From: Sphingobacterium puteale
GTDB lineage: Bacteria; Bacteroidota; Bacteroidia; Sphingobacteriales; Sphingobacteriaceae
Length of the DNA: 64,000 nt
Direction: 5' to 3'
NCBI RefSeq assembly: GCF_003627955.1
Contig: NZ_RBWS01000003.1
Span: 1-64,000, forward strand
The notes under the pieces are model-generated. The model was given only the letters and a program-made list of their open reading frames with translations, was not told the DNA's origin and did not search any database. Position numbers and translations under genes: made by a program. Positions 6,752 through 14,977 of this stretch are shown here, in pieces; position 1 is the first letter of the stretch; each line of letters starts with the position of its first letter.

Positions 6752-8035
6752 ATGGTGATGACAGAAAACTTAATGCAGTTTATCTGGAAACTACGGCTAT
6801 TCAATACAATAGGATTGCGGTCCACGGACGGAGAGCCGTTGATTTTGATGAACTTTGGTCAGCATAACCTGAATGCAGGACCAGATTTTTTAATGTCTCA
6901 TATCTTACTTGGAGACAAAGAATGGTATGGAAATATTGAACTCCATGTTCGTTCATCGGATTGGGATAGGCACCATCATCGGGATGATGCAGCTTATAAT
7001 AATGTTATACTTCATGTTGTCTGGGTAAATGATAAAGTCATATACCGGAGTGATGGGAGTGTTATCCCAACAATGTTGCTTTCGGTGTACGTCAATCAGC
7101 ATTTGCTTGATAAGTATTCGACAATGATGAATACGACAAACTGGATTCCTTGTCAGTCGCAGCTAAGTTCAGTTGATGTACTAAAAAAGACAATGTGGTT
7201 GGGCGCTTTATCTTATGAGCGGCTGGAGATGAAAGTTCAAACGATCTTTAGTCTATTGGCTGATAATGACAATGATTGGGAAAAGGTATTTTGGATCTGG
7301 ATATGTAGGTGTATGGGATTGAAAGTGAATGCAGAGGCATTTCATGAACTCGGAGAAAAACTACCTATATCATTATTGAAAAAGTATCGTTCGGATACCT
7401 TGAAGATCGAAGCAATTTTTTTTGGAGTAGCTGGTTTCTTGTCCGGTAATGCGCATGATGAACATGTTAAGTTGCTCTATAATGAGTTTGTTTATCAACA
7501 GGTTGCTCATGGAATGGAGGTCATGAGCGCTGTGTGGAAAAAGTTGCGGATGCGACCTTATAATTTTCCTGAACTTCGGATAGCACAGTTGGTCGCCTTA
7601 TTTACGGATAAGTCATTAAGTTTTTCAATGATCTTAGATCTGGAAAATTTAGAGGATGCACGTTCATTGTTTCGTATTGAACAGTTAAGTGAGTACTGGA
7701 AATCTCGTGTTTTACCGAAAGGTAAGGGGTGTACGGCGCATTCTGGAAGAATAGGGGCAGATACCATTGATATTCTCATTGTTAATGTTGTGGTGTTATT
7801 TCTTTTCGCTTATGGCAAATATTATGGGATAGAGCGGTATATTGACAAGGCCATTGATTTTTTGGAAACGCTTCCTGTTGAGAAAAACGCGATCATAAAG
7901 CGGTTTGGAGAATTTGACTGGCATGCCGAAAATGCGGCCCAAAGCCAGGCGATATTGCAATTGAAGAAAATGTACTGCGATAAGAGACAGTGCCTTCATT
8001 GTCGGATTGGTGCCGAAATTTTGCGAAGTGGTTAA
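6752..8035 (+). CDS. DUF2851 family protein
   Basis: A 427-residue soluble protein that matches DUF2851, a family common in Bacteroidota and of unknown function. Diagnostic stretches are LMQFIWKLRLF near the start, LNAGPDFL, YGNIELHVRSSDWDRHHH and YNNVILHVVW. A C-terminal Cys cluster (CDKRQCLHCRIG) could bind metal. The conserved histidines and acidic residues (H-V-R-S-S-D-W) resemble nuclease-like cores, but I make no functional claim. ATG 6752 or 6758 could start it. It converges with the ankyrin gene, the two stop codons overlapping at 8032-8035. Confidence 0.9.
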   Translation: MVMTENLMQFIWKLRLFNTIGLRSTDGEPLILMNFGQHNLNAGPDFLMSHILLGDKEWYGNIELHVRSSDWDRHHHRDDAAYNNVILHVVWVNDKVIYRSDGSVIPTMLLSVYVNQHLLDKYSTMMNTTNWIPCQSQLSSVDVLKKTMWLGALSYERLEMKVQTIFSLLADNDNDWEKVFWIWICRCMGLKVNAEAFHELGEKLPISLLKKYRSDTLKIEAIFFGVAGFLSGNAHDEHVKLLYNEFVYQQVAHGMEVMSAVWKKLRMRPYNFPELRIAQLVALFTDKSLSFSMILDLENLEDARSLFRIEQLSEYWKSRVLPKGKGCTAHSGRIGADTIDILIVNVVVLFLFAYGKYYGIERYIDKAIDFLETLPVEKNAIIKRFGEFDWHAENAAQSQAILQLKKMYCDKRQCLHCRIGAEILRSG

Positions 8036-8700
8036 TTCGCGAGTATTTCGGCGATTTCCTTATATCCTTTTTCCAAAGCGAAGTCCGCTGGGCTGAATCC
8101 TGCGAGGTTGAAAATTTTTGTATCGGCACCAAATTCGAGCAAGGTAACAATGAAGTCAATATTCCCGTGTTGCGCAGCAAAATGTAAAGCAGTCTCACCT
8201 GTAGCCTGAATCGCATTGACATCGGCATCGGCTTCAATGAGCATTTTGCCGATTTCCTCATTATTATTTGAAGCTGCAATATGCAGGGGGTAGCAGAGTT
8301 GTTCGTTTCTGCTGGCTATATTAGGATTTACCTTTTTGGACAACAATAGACGGACAATGTCAACTCTGTTGAAATAAGTTGCCAGTAACAAAGGTGTAAA
8401 ACCATGTGAAGACCACTCATTGACGACCGATGGAGCCTGTTGGATAATCGCCTCCACATATGCTGTTAATCCCGCTGCACAGGCCTCATGGATGGTCATT
8501 GTTTTGGTATGTTGAAGAAGTATCCGGATAATTTGCGGTTTATTGTAGTAACATGCCAATAACAACGGTGAAATTCCATGACTGGTCGTCTCTTGTAATA
8601 ATTCAGGGTTTCCAATCAATAGCAGATCAATGTCGTGACTTTTGCCTTCTTCAATATATTGTTCTAAAACAGAAAGGTTCATTTTCAAATGTAATTGCAT
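8032..8700 (-). CDS. Ankyrin repeat protein
   Basis: A 222-residue cytoplasmic protein made almost wholly of ankyrin repeats. Five or six units can be seen, each with a GxTPLLLA or GETALHFAA turn-helix and VRLLL-type second helices (for example HGISPLLLACYYN, HGFTPLLLATYFN, GETALHFAAQHG, GFSPADFALEKG). Ankyrin proteins mediate protein-protein contacts; the partner is unknown. No signal peptide or enzyme domain is present. It is convergent with the DUF2851 gene and overlaps its stop. Confidence 0.9.
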   Translation of the reverse strand: MQLHLKMNLSVLEQYIEEGKSHDIDLLLIGNPELLQETTSHGISPLLLACYYNKPQIIRILLQHTKTMTIHEACAAGLTAYVEAIIQQAPSVVNEWSSHGFTPLLLATYFNRVDIVRLLLSKKVNPNIASRNEQLCYPLHIAASNNNEEIGKMLIEADADVNAIQATGETALHFAAQHGNIDFIVTLLEFGADTKIFNLAGFSPADFALEKGYKEIAEILAN

Positions 8701-8899
8701 AACTCTCCTACTAAAATAGGTTTTATTAATGAAAATAACTGTTTGAGTAACGAATTTATTTGCGAAATCAAGCTGTCATAAAATCCTTAAAAATTGTAAG
8801 GGATATAAATCGGGGCAATAATTTGGATGGGATCAGGGCTAAAAGAGGTGTTTTTTTAAAATTTATATACACAAATGTGTAGTAATTCATTTAATATTT
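8701..8899. other. Intergenic region with a small palindrome
   Basis: AT-rich DNA upstream of the ankyrin gene (minus) and the small RNA candidate (plus). TACAC-AAAT-GTGTA at 8868-8881 is a perfect short palindrome about 20 bp upstream of the -33 element at 8900 and could be an operator. I see no gene. Confidence 0.4.
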
Positions 8900-8928
8900 T
8901 TGAAAATTAAAAAGTAGATGTACTTTTG
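8900..8928 (+). promoter_or_regulatory. Strong Bacteroidota promoter
   Basis: TTG (8900-8902) is followed by 18 bases and TACTTTTG (8921-8928), a full match to TAnnTTTG at the expected spacing. Transcription would start near 8934. It drives the small RNA candidate. Confidence 0.7.
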
Positions 8929-8933
8929 TTAAG

Positions 8934-9003
8934 CCCCTCCCAAGGGCATGTTTTTCATAGGTAGATGTAGGGTCGAGTGTTTCTCACTTCGACCCTTTTT
9001 TTA
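8934..9003 (+). ncRNA. Candidate small RNA, about 70 nt
   Basis: A transcript from the promoter at 8900-8928 to the terminator at 8970-9003 would be about 70 nt. It contains a GCCC/GGGC hairpin (about 8933-8947), a small ATG-TTTTT-CAT hairpin just after it, then the terminator stem. No ORF of reasonable size fits inside. I do not recognise a known family (not SRP RNA, 6S, tmRNA or preQ1-I). It lies directly before ubiX, so it could also be an attenuated leader. Confidence 0.45.
8970..9003 (+). terminator. Intrinsic terminator before ubiX
   Basis: GGGTCGAGTG and CACTTCGACCC form a 10-bp stem with one bulged base and a TTTCT loop, followed by seven T. There is no protein gene upstream on this strand for more than 900 bp, so it must end a non-coding transcript. 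Confidence 0.8.
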
Positions 9004-9011
9004 TAGCTTTG
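9004..9011 (+). promoter_or_regulatory. Putative ubiX -7 box
   Basis: TAGCTTTG matches TAnnTTTG immediately after the terminator T run and 18 bp before the ubiX ATG at 9030. The -33 part is weak because it would fall in the terminator stem. Confidence 0.4.
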
Positions 9012-9029
9012 TTTTTATATTTAAAAGAA

Positions 9030-9599
9030 ATGTCCAAAAGAAAGATTGTTGTTGCTATTACAGGAGCGAGCGGCTCTATATATGCGAAGTTACTGCTGGA
9101 AAAACTGAATTCGCTAAAATCTCAGCTAGCTGAGGTGGGTATTGTGATGTCAAATAATGCGAAGGATGTATGGCGGGCTGAATTGGGGGATGAGAGTTAC
9201 CAGGACGTGCCTTTCAAATTCTATGATAAAAATGATTTTTTTGCCCCTTTTGCATCGGGTTCAGCGCGTTTTGATACCATGATTGTCTGTCCTTGTTCTA
9301 TGGGAACCTTGTCCAGAATAGCCTATGGGATTTCTTCAGATCTTACTACCCGTGCGGCGGATGTTATGTTAAAGGAAAGAAGGAAGCTTATTTTAGTTAC
9401 ACGTGAGACACCATTAAGTATTATTCATATTCAGAATATGAAACTGGTTACCGAAGCAGGCGGAATCATTTGTCCGGCTTCTCCGTCTTTCTATAGCTTA
9501 CCAAAAACTTTGGAGGAGTTGGCGGAGACAGTGGTCGATCGGATTTTGAGTTTAGCCGGATTTGATTTTAAGCATTATCAATGGGGAGAAAATTCCTAA
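9030..9599 (+). CDS. ubiX: Flavin prenyltransferase UbiX
   Basis: UbiX joins dimethylallyl phosphate to FMN, making the prenylated flavin used by UbiD-type decarboxylases. The 189-residue protein starts MSKRKIVVAITGASGS, the classical flavin-binding beginning. It also has IVCPCSMGTLSRIAYG and the TRETPLSIIHIQNM motif of the family. ATG 9030 is preferred over the upstream in-frame TTG at 9009, which lies at the -7 box. No ubiD partner is visible in the window. A terminator and small RNA candidate lie just upstream. Confidence 0.93.
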   Translation: MSKRKIVVAITGASGSIYAKLLLEKLNSLKSQLAEVGIVMSNNAKDVWRAELGDESYQDVPFKFYDKNDFFAPFASGSARFDTMIVCPCSMGTLSRIAYGISSDLTTRAADVMLKERRKLILVTRETPLSIIHIQNMKLVTEAGGIICPASPSFYSLPKTLEELAETVVDRILSLAGFDFKHYQWGENS

Positions 9600-9651
9600 T
9601 GAATGTTCACTGAAATCTATTTTTAGTGTTCTATAATAAAATTGTATTTTG

Positions 9652-9659
9652 TAACTTTG
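9652..9659 (+). promoter_or_regulatory. -7 box upstream of pyrC-like gene
   Basis: TAACTTTG matches TAnnTTTG. It is 163 bp before the pyrC-like gene and 9 bp before the small ORF at 9669. The -33 match is poor. Confidence 0.35.
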
Positions 9660-9668
9660 TTTCTCGAA

Positions 9669-9818
9669 ATGAAGCAATCAAAAGCATCACGCGAAAAATC
9701 TGTTTATGGCTATACAATTTATAGTGATAAATTCGTTTTTTGTTTGTTGCTAAAGAATACGCTACAAGCTTCAACATACAATTTGCATCCTATTAATTTC
9801 AATCACATTCATATATGA
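9669..9818 (+). CDS. Small ORF coupled to pyrC-like gene
   Basis: A 49-codon frame begins at ATG 9669, right behind a -7 box, and its TGA (9816-9818) overlaps the start ATG of the next gene as ATGA. The product has no recognisable motif or signal peptide. It could be a leader ORF coupling translation to the pyrC-like gene, or chance in AT-rich DNA. Confidence 0.25.
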   Translation: MKQSKASREKSVYGYTIYSDKFVFCLLLKNTLQASTYNLHPINFNHIHI

Positions 9819-11083
9819 AAAGCTTATTGATTACTTCTGTTAAAGTAATTTTACCGGGTAACGAATATCATCAGCAGACTGTTGATGTACTTATCGAAAA
9901 AGGAAAGATTGCACAGATTGGAAACACCATCAAAGTAGCTGATAAAACCGTAGAGACCATCGATGGAACGGGTAAGATTTTATCGCCTGGATTTTTCGAT
10001 TTACATGCCAATTTTGGGGAACCGGGTTTAGAGACCAAAGAAGATATCCGGACGGGAACGGCTGCTGCTGCTGCCGGCGGTTTCACTGCCGTGGCCGTAA
10101 TGCCCAATACCGAGCCTGCCATCCAAAGCCGGTCCGAGGTGGCACTTGTGGTCAATGCTGCAAAAGGAAATATTGTGGATATACATCCCATTGGCGCAAT
10201 TAGTAAGAAGCGGGAAGGTAAGGAAATGGCCGAGCTCTATGATATGAAACAGAATGGTGCTGTTGCTTTCAGTGATGGAAATAGGGGGGTGCAACAAGCT
10301 GGGCTGATGAGTAGGGCTTTGTTGTATGCAAAAGGATTTGAAGGACTGATTTTTTCGCATGCCGAAGATGAGTCCATGGCGGGTGGCAATAAAATGAATG
10401 AGGGTACAATGAGCACTTATTTGGGAATGAAAGGAATTCCCAATCTTGCAGAATCCTTGATGGTTTCCCGTGATCTATATCTCGCGGAATATACGGAAGC
10501 CCCGATCCACTTTGCGTCGATCAGTACGCCCGAAGCCGTAGATCTAATTAAAAAAGCGAAAGCGAAAGGCCTTCGGGTTACTTGTGACGTGGCAGCACAT
10601 CAATTGGTATTTACAGATGAGGATATTATCGGTTTTGACAGTAACTATAAAGTGAGCCCGCCATTAAGAACCAAAGCCGACGCGAAAGCGCTGATAAAAG
10701 GTTTAAAGGATGGTGTCATAGACGCCGTGGTTTCACAGCATACCCCACAGGAAATAGAATTTAAAAATGTGGAATTTCATATTGCAAAAAATGGTATTAT
10801 AGGATTGCAAACTGTATTACCTTTGTTAATTCGTGCCGGATTAAACGAGGAGCAAATTGTACATAGCCTAGCTGTTAGACCAAGACAAATTCTGGGCCTA
10901 GCTGTCCCGCAAATTAAAGCAGGAGCTATGGCGAATCTTGTGTTGTTTGACCCTGCAAAATCCTGGAATTTCGATGAAAAGACAAATAAATCCAAATCAA
11001 AAAATTCCCCATTATTCGGACAGACACTAAAAGGGGCTGTCGAATTGGTCATCAATAATAATCAAATCATTAAAAACGATTAA
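9815..11083 (+). CDS. Dihydroorotase-like protein, probably non-catalytic
   Basis: A 422-residue amidohydrolase-fold protein of the dihydroorotase family (GFFDLHANFGEPG, GFTAVAVMPNTEPA, FSHAEDESMAGG). Active DHOases have HxH in the first metal motif; here it reads H64-A-N66. The usual catalytic D in TDHAPH is Q308 in VSQHTPQE. H182 and H231 remain. The protein therefore resembles the PyrC'/PyrX type, which in Pseudomonas is inactive but structural for aspartate transcarbamoylase. Whether it does that here is inference; no pyrB is nearby. It starts the run 9815-12366, with the next gene 3 bp away. Confidence 0.85.
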   Translation: MKSLLITSVKVILPGNEYHQQTVDVLIEKGKIAQIGNTIKVADKTVETIDGTGKILSPGFFDLHANFGEPGLETKEDIRTGTAAAAAGGFTAVAVMPNTEPAIQSRSEVALVVNAAKGNIVDIHPIGAISKKREGKEMAELYDMKQNGAVAFSDGNRGVQQAGLMSRALLYAKGFEGLIFSHAEDESMAGGNKMNEGTMSTYLGMKGIPNLAESLMVSRDLYLAEYTEAPIHFASISTPEAVDLIKKAKAKGLRVTCDVAAHQLVFTDEDIIGFDSNYKVSPPLRTKADAKALIKGLKDGVIDAVVSQHTPQEIEFKNVEFHIAKNGIIGLQTVLPLLIRAGLNEEQIVHSLAVRPRQILGLAVPQIKAGAMANLVLFDPAKSWNFDEKTNKSKSKNSPLFGQTLKGAVELVINNNQIIKND

Positions 11084-11086
11084 ACC

Positions 11087-11761
11087 ATGGAAGCAAACAT
11101 AAAAGCTGCTGTTGAAGCAGGTATTTTAAATTATGGAAAAGTTGACGGGATTGAAACGGCCCCAGAATTTCTGACGAAAGTCATTCAAGTATTCAATACT
11201 GAAGCTACCTATCTGGAGAAATTGGAACTTCTGGATCAGTCTTTTGACGATTATCCGTTGTTTGATGAACTTCGTGAAGTCTATGTTGACTTACTATTGA
11301 TGAATTTCTTTTCTAATGATGTGCTCAAGCTGGAAGATGACTACCTGGATTCTGAAGAATGGGAAGCTATTGAAGACGAGACCATAGATCGTGGAACTGA
11401 ATTATTGAATATTTTTCTATATTTAGGTGAGTGTAAAGATGACGAGATTGAACCCGAACTGGATGATTTCTTAAAAGAGTTTTTATTGGTTGATGAAGAT
11501 GAGTTTCAGGATGAACATGAAATCTATGAGGATATCATTGCGAATCAGATTCTAGTGGATAGCCCGTATGCAGAAATAGCCAAAGTCGCTAAGGGAGTTA
11601 ATCCTCGAAGTGAGGTATATGAACTGTTCTATCCCATAATGAGTTTCTTTAGTGAGTTGAAACCAAGTGATCAACAGTTTGAAGAATACGTTGCGGTATC
11701 GAACAATAAAGCATTTGATTTGGCTCTTTATAAGGTTCTTAGTACTTATTATAATAACTAA
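11087..11761 (+). CDS. Conserved hypothetical acidic protein
   Basis: A 224-residue, strongly acidic, soluble and probably all-helical protein (stretches such as EDEFQDEHEIYEDI). No family, catalytic motif, signal peptide or membrane segment is recognised. It lies 3 bp after the pyrC-like gene and 2 bp before the DUF4199 gene, so the three are almost certainly co-transcribed. Confidence 0.7.
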   Translation: MEANIKAAVEAGILNYGKVDGIETAPEFLTKVIQVFNTEATYLEKLELLDQSFDDYPLFDELREVYVDLLLMNFFSNDVLKLEDDYLDSEEWEAIEDETIDRGTELLNIFLYLGECKDDEIEPELDDFLKEFLLVDEDEFQDEHEIYEDIIANQILVDSPYAEIAKVAKGVNPRSEVYELFYPIMSFFSELKPSDQQFEEYVAVSNNKAFDLALYKVLSTYYNN

Positions 11762-11763
11762 TT

Positions 11764-12366
11764 ATGACAGATTCAATTAACCCCAGCAATGCCGGATTTG
11801 ACGCGGTAATTGACAAGAAAAAGAGTATTATCTATGGCGTCATTCTGGGCGTTATTTCTTTTGTTCTTGGTCTGATCGTCTTGTTCGTTGTTAAGGATCT
11901 GACTTCCTTCTGGGGAGTTATGTCTATGTCATTTATTGTCAATACGGGTATATTTGTTATTATATCTGCATTGTTTTCCTTTTCTCTTAGAAAAGCCAAT
12001 GGAGGTTATTGGAGTTTTTCCATCGCACTTAAATCCATTTTTATGATGTTGGCTATTTCGACAATTATTTCAACAATCGGAACACAGGTTTATGTTAATT
12101 TTGTCAATCCTACACTGCAGGAACAGGTTGTGACGCACACCATTAATGTGACCATTGAGTATATGGAAAAGAATAATGTTCCTGATGAAGTCATTGATTC
12201 GAAAATTGCCGAATTGGAAAAGCAGGTGGACGAGATCGGAAAGATAACCTTGGGTCAGATCTTTAAAGGTTTGGCCATTACATTGTTGTTTCAATTTGTG
12301 TTTGCATTGCTATTGTCTGCGCTTTCAAAAAAAGAAAAACCAGTATTCGCTCAGCCTGTCAAGTAG
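11764..12366 (+). CDS. DUF4199 membrane protein
   Basis: A 200-residue membrane protein with four predicted transmembrane segments (about 22-44, 52-74, 87-110 and 165-187) and a helical extramembrane stretch between the third and fourth (about 115-160). The arrangement and SIIYGVILGVISFVLG opening match DUF4199, a Bacteroidota family of unknown function. It ends the three-gene run that starts with the pyrC-like gene, 85 bp before the glycosyltransferase pair. Confidence 0.75.
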   Translation: MTDSINPSNAGFDAVIDKKKSIIYGVILGVISFVLGLIVLFVVKDLTSFWGVMSMSFIVNTGIFVIISALFSFSLRKANGGYWSFSIALKSIFMMLAISTIISTIGTQVYVNFVNPTLQEQVVTHTINVTIEYMEKNNVPDEVIDSKIAELEKQVDEIGKITLGQIFKGLAITLLFQFVFALLLSALSKKEKPVFAQPVK

Positions 12367-12450
12367 ATTTTTATAAAATAAAATATAGTGCATAAGGTAT
12401 TGCTGAGAAAAGTAATACCTTTGTTTGTATTAAAATAGTACATTTTTAGC

Positions 12451-13416
12451 ATGATTAACATTCACATGGATATTTCTGTTGTTGTCCCATTATTTAATGA
12501 AGAAGAATCTTTGCCCGAATTGACGGCCTGGATCGACCGGGTTATGACGGCTAATCACTTCTCTTACGAAATAATTTTGGTCGATGATGGGAGCAAGGAT
12601 AATTCTTGGAAGATCATTGAAGAATTGAAAGCACAAAATGGCAATATTTCAGCCATTAAATTCAGACGTAACTATGGTAAATCCGCTGCTTTAAATGTTG
12701 GATTTGCTGCAGCCCAGGGCGATGTGGTCATCACTATGGATGCAGATTTGCAGGATAGCCCCGATGAAATTCCGGAGTTATACGACCGAATTATGAATAA
12801 GGGAGCCGATCTGGTCTCGGGTTGGAAACAAAAGCGTTACGATCCATTGACAAAGACAATTCCGACCAAACTATTCAATGGGGTGACCAGATCCATGTCA
12901 GGTATTCATAATCTACATGATTTTAACTGCGGTCTCAAAGCTTATAAGAAGGAAGTGATTAAGAATATCGAAGTCTACGGAGAAATGCACCGCTATATTC
13001 CCGTTATTGCAAAATGGGCTGGATTTACGAATATTCAGGAACAAATTGTTCAACATTATCCACGTAAATACGGTACAACAAAATTTGGACCGGGACGCTT
13101 TGTTAAAGGATTTTTAGACTTGCTGTCAATATTCTTTGTCGGAAAATTTTCCAAACGGCCGATGCATTTTTTTGGCGTTATGGGGGTTATAAGTTTCCTT
13201 GCAGGTTTATTTATTTCAATCTATTTGATCTGCCACAAATTGATGAGTATAGCTAATGGAACACCCTTTAGGGATATAACCGATCAACCATTATTTTTCT
13301 TTGCGCTGACGGCGATTATTTTAGGTACCCAATTGTTTTTGACAGGATTTTTGGCCGAGCTGGTTTCGAGAAGTAGTTCGGACCGGAACGAGTATCAAAT
13401 CGAAAAAGTCATTTAA
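12451..13416 (+). CDS. Family 2 glycosyltransferase, GtrB/DPM1-like
   Basis: A 321-residue membrane-anchored glycosyltransferase. The GT-A domain (about 7-225) has ISVVVPLFNEEESLPEL, ILVDDGSKD, RRNYGKSAALNVGF and the DxD-type MDADLQDSP metal site. Two C-terminal membrane helices (about 233-257 and 275-305) match the GtrB/dolichyl-phosphate mannose synthase class, which loads a sugar onto a lipid phosphate carrier. Start is ATG 12451 or 12466. A -7 box (TACCTTTG) lies at 12416-12423. A GT4 gene follows 5 bp downstream, suggesting joint work on a glycan or lipid. Confidence 0.88.
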   Translation: MINIHMDISVVVPLFNEEESLPELTAWIDRVMTANHFSYEIILVDDGSKDNSWKIIEELKAQNGNISAIKFRRNYGKSAALNVGFAAAQGDVVITMDADLQDSPDEIPELYDRIMNKGADLVSGWKQKRYDPLTKTIPTKLFNGVTRSMSGIHNLHDFNCGLKAYKKEVIKNIEVYGEMHRYIPVIAKWAGFTNIQEQIVQHYPRKYGTTKFGPGRFVKGFLDLLSIFFVGKFSKRPMHFFGVMGVISFLAGLFISIYLICHKLMSIANGTPFRDITDQPLFFFALTAIILGTQLFLTGFLAELVSRSSSDRNEYQIEKVI

Positions 13417-13421
13417 TTTCT

Positions 13422-14549
13422 ATGCGCATTGTGATTCTGGGGTCCGCATACCCTTTAAGGGGAGGAGGGATCGCATCTTTTAACGAACGACTGGCATCTC
13501 ACTTTCAAGAATTGGGGCATGAGGTGGATATTTACTCATTCACGTTACAATATCCCAATTTTCTGTTTCCGGGCAAATCCCAATTCTCCGATGAACCGGC
13601 GCCACCCGGTCTGAATATTAAAACGAAAGTTAATTCGATCAACCCTTTGAACTGGTTTAGGATAGGAAGGGAACTGCGGGAGGCTCGATATGATCTACTT
13701 ATCGTCCGTTTTTGGATGCCGTTTTTTGGTCCCTGCTTAGGTACAATTCAACGGCAGGTGCGAAAAAATAAATACACCAAGATCGTATGTATTGCGGATA
13801 ACATTATTCCGCATGAGCAGCGTTTTGGAGATAAATTTTTGATCCGCTATTTTTTGAAATCTGTGGATGCCTGTGTCACCATGAGCAAAAGTGTACTGGC
13901 TGACTTAAAGATGTTGAGTCCGCGGATGCCAGCTGTTTATACACCTCATCCTTTATATGATAATTATGGTCTTCACATGAGTAAAGCTGAATCCCGCAAG
14001 TTGCTCAATATTCAACAGGGGGACCGTGTTATTCTATTTTTTGGGTTTATTCGACAATATAAGGGTCTGGATCTATTACTGGAAGCCTTAGCGGATGCCC
14101 GGGTCCGGGAACTAAATATCAAATTGTTATTGGCAGGGGAGTTTTACGGAGACCCGACACCTTATTTGGCACTTATCAAAAAATATCATTTGAAGGATGT
14201 GATTTACATGCATACTGATTTTATTCCCAATCAGGAGGTCGGTCGGTATTTCTCGGCTGCTGACTGTGTTGTATTGCCTTATCGAACTGCTACACAAAGT
14301 GGAATTACGCAGGTTGCCTATCACTTTGATTTACCCATGATTGTAAGCAATGTAGGCGGCTTGCCTGAACTGGTACAGGACGGCAGCGTAGGTTATGTAG
14401 TTGAGCCCAATGTGAGCAGTATCGTCAATGGAATCGTATCTTTCTATCATTACGATAAGGAAGCTCAATTCCGGACAAACATATTAGACGAAAAGAAAAA
14501 ATATAGCTGGGACACCTTTGGGAACGAGCTTCTTAAACTAGTTGATTGA
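13422..14549 (+). CDS. Family 4 glycosyltransferase
   Basis: A 375-residue GT-B enzyme. The N-terminal half opens MRIVILGSAYPLRGGGIASF, the glycine-rich acceptor-binding loop. The C-terminal donor domain has RVILFFGFIRQYKGLDLLL, a retaining-GT EX7E-like region around LPYRTATQSGITQVA, and SNVGGLPELVQDG. No membrane segment is visible; it probably associates peripherally. It is co-transcribed with the GT2 gene upstream. Sugar and acceptor cannot be deduced. Confidence 0.88.
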   Translation: MRIVILGSAYPLRGGGIASFNERLASHFQELGHEVDIYSFTLQYPNFLFPGKSQFSDEPAPPGLNIKTKVNSINPLNWFRIGRELREARYDLLIVRFWMPFFGPCLGTIQRQVRKNKYTKIVCIADNIIPHEQRFGDKFLIRYFLKSVDACVTMSKSVLADLKMLSPRMPAVYTPHPLYDNYGLHMSKAESRKLLNIQQGDRVILFFGFIRQYKGLDLLLEALADARVRELNIKLLLAGEFYGDPTPYLALIKKYHLKDVIYMHTDFIPNQEVGRYFSAADCVVLPYRTATQSGITQVAYHFDLPMIVSNVGGLPELVQDGSVGYVVEPNVSSIVNGIVSFYHYDKEAQFRTNILDEKKKYSWDTFGNELLKLVD

Positions 14550-14704
14550 TACCCGAAAATAACGAAAATATCCCCTGCTATAGCGGTTTTTGAAATCACA
14601 TTTCAAATACCTGACAAATGTGTGTAAGTGAATTTATTTGTATATAAAGGCAAATTTATCTAAGTTTGGAATACTGAGAAAAAAACTAAAAAGAAGGAGA
14701 GATT

Positions 14705-14977
14705 TTGTTGCCGTTTACACAGAGTAGTTTAACAAAGATAGAGGAGTTTTTTAAAGAGCAGGGCTTTAAAGTAAGGTATGAAAAAGGTTCATTCCGCACT
14801 GGTGCCTGCATGTTGCAGGCGACAAAGGTTGTAGTCGTGAATAAGTTTTCTAATCTGGAGATAAAAATCCAGTCCTTATGGAATATTTTATTGGAGGTGG
14901 AAATTGATTCAGAGGTTATTTCTGAAAAACTTTCCCCGATTTATGAAGAGGTATTGAAATCAAAGACAATAGTTTGA
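14705..14977 (+). CDS. Conserved small hypothetical protein
   Basis: A 90-residue soluble protein with alternating helix and strand (EFFKEQGFKVRYEKGSF, KVVVVNKFSNLEIKIQSL). I recall similar proteins next to this hydrolase in related genomes but know no function. An in-frame TAA at 14687 leaves only TTG codons at 14705 or 14708 as starts; a GGAG element just upstream is an unusually clear Shine-Dalgarno for this genome. Its TGA overlaps the TTG start of the next gene (TTGA), so the two are coupled. Confidence 0.7.
   Translation: MLPFTQSSLTKIEEFFKEQGFKVRYEKGSFRTGACMLQATKVVVVNKFSNLEIKIQSLWNILLEVEIDSEVISEKLSPIYEEVLKSKTIV

Noticed and set aside
8934..9003. SRP RNA or preQ1-I riboswitch
   Set aside because: It lacks the SRP GGAA tetraloop domain and the preQ1-I hairpin plus A-rich tail.
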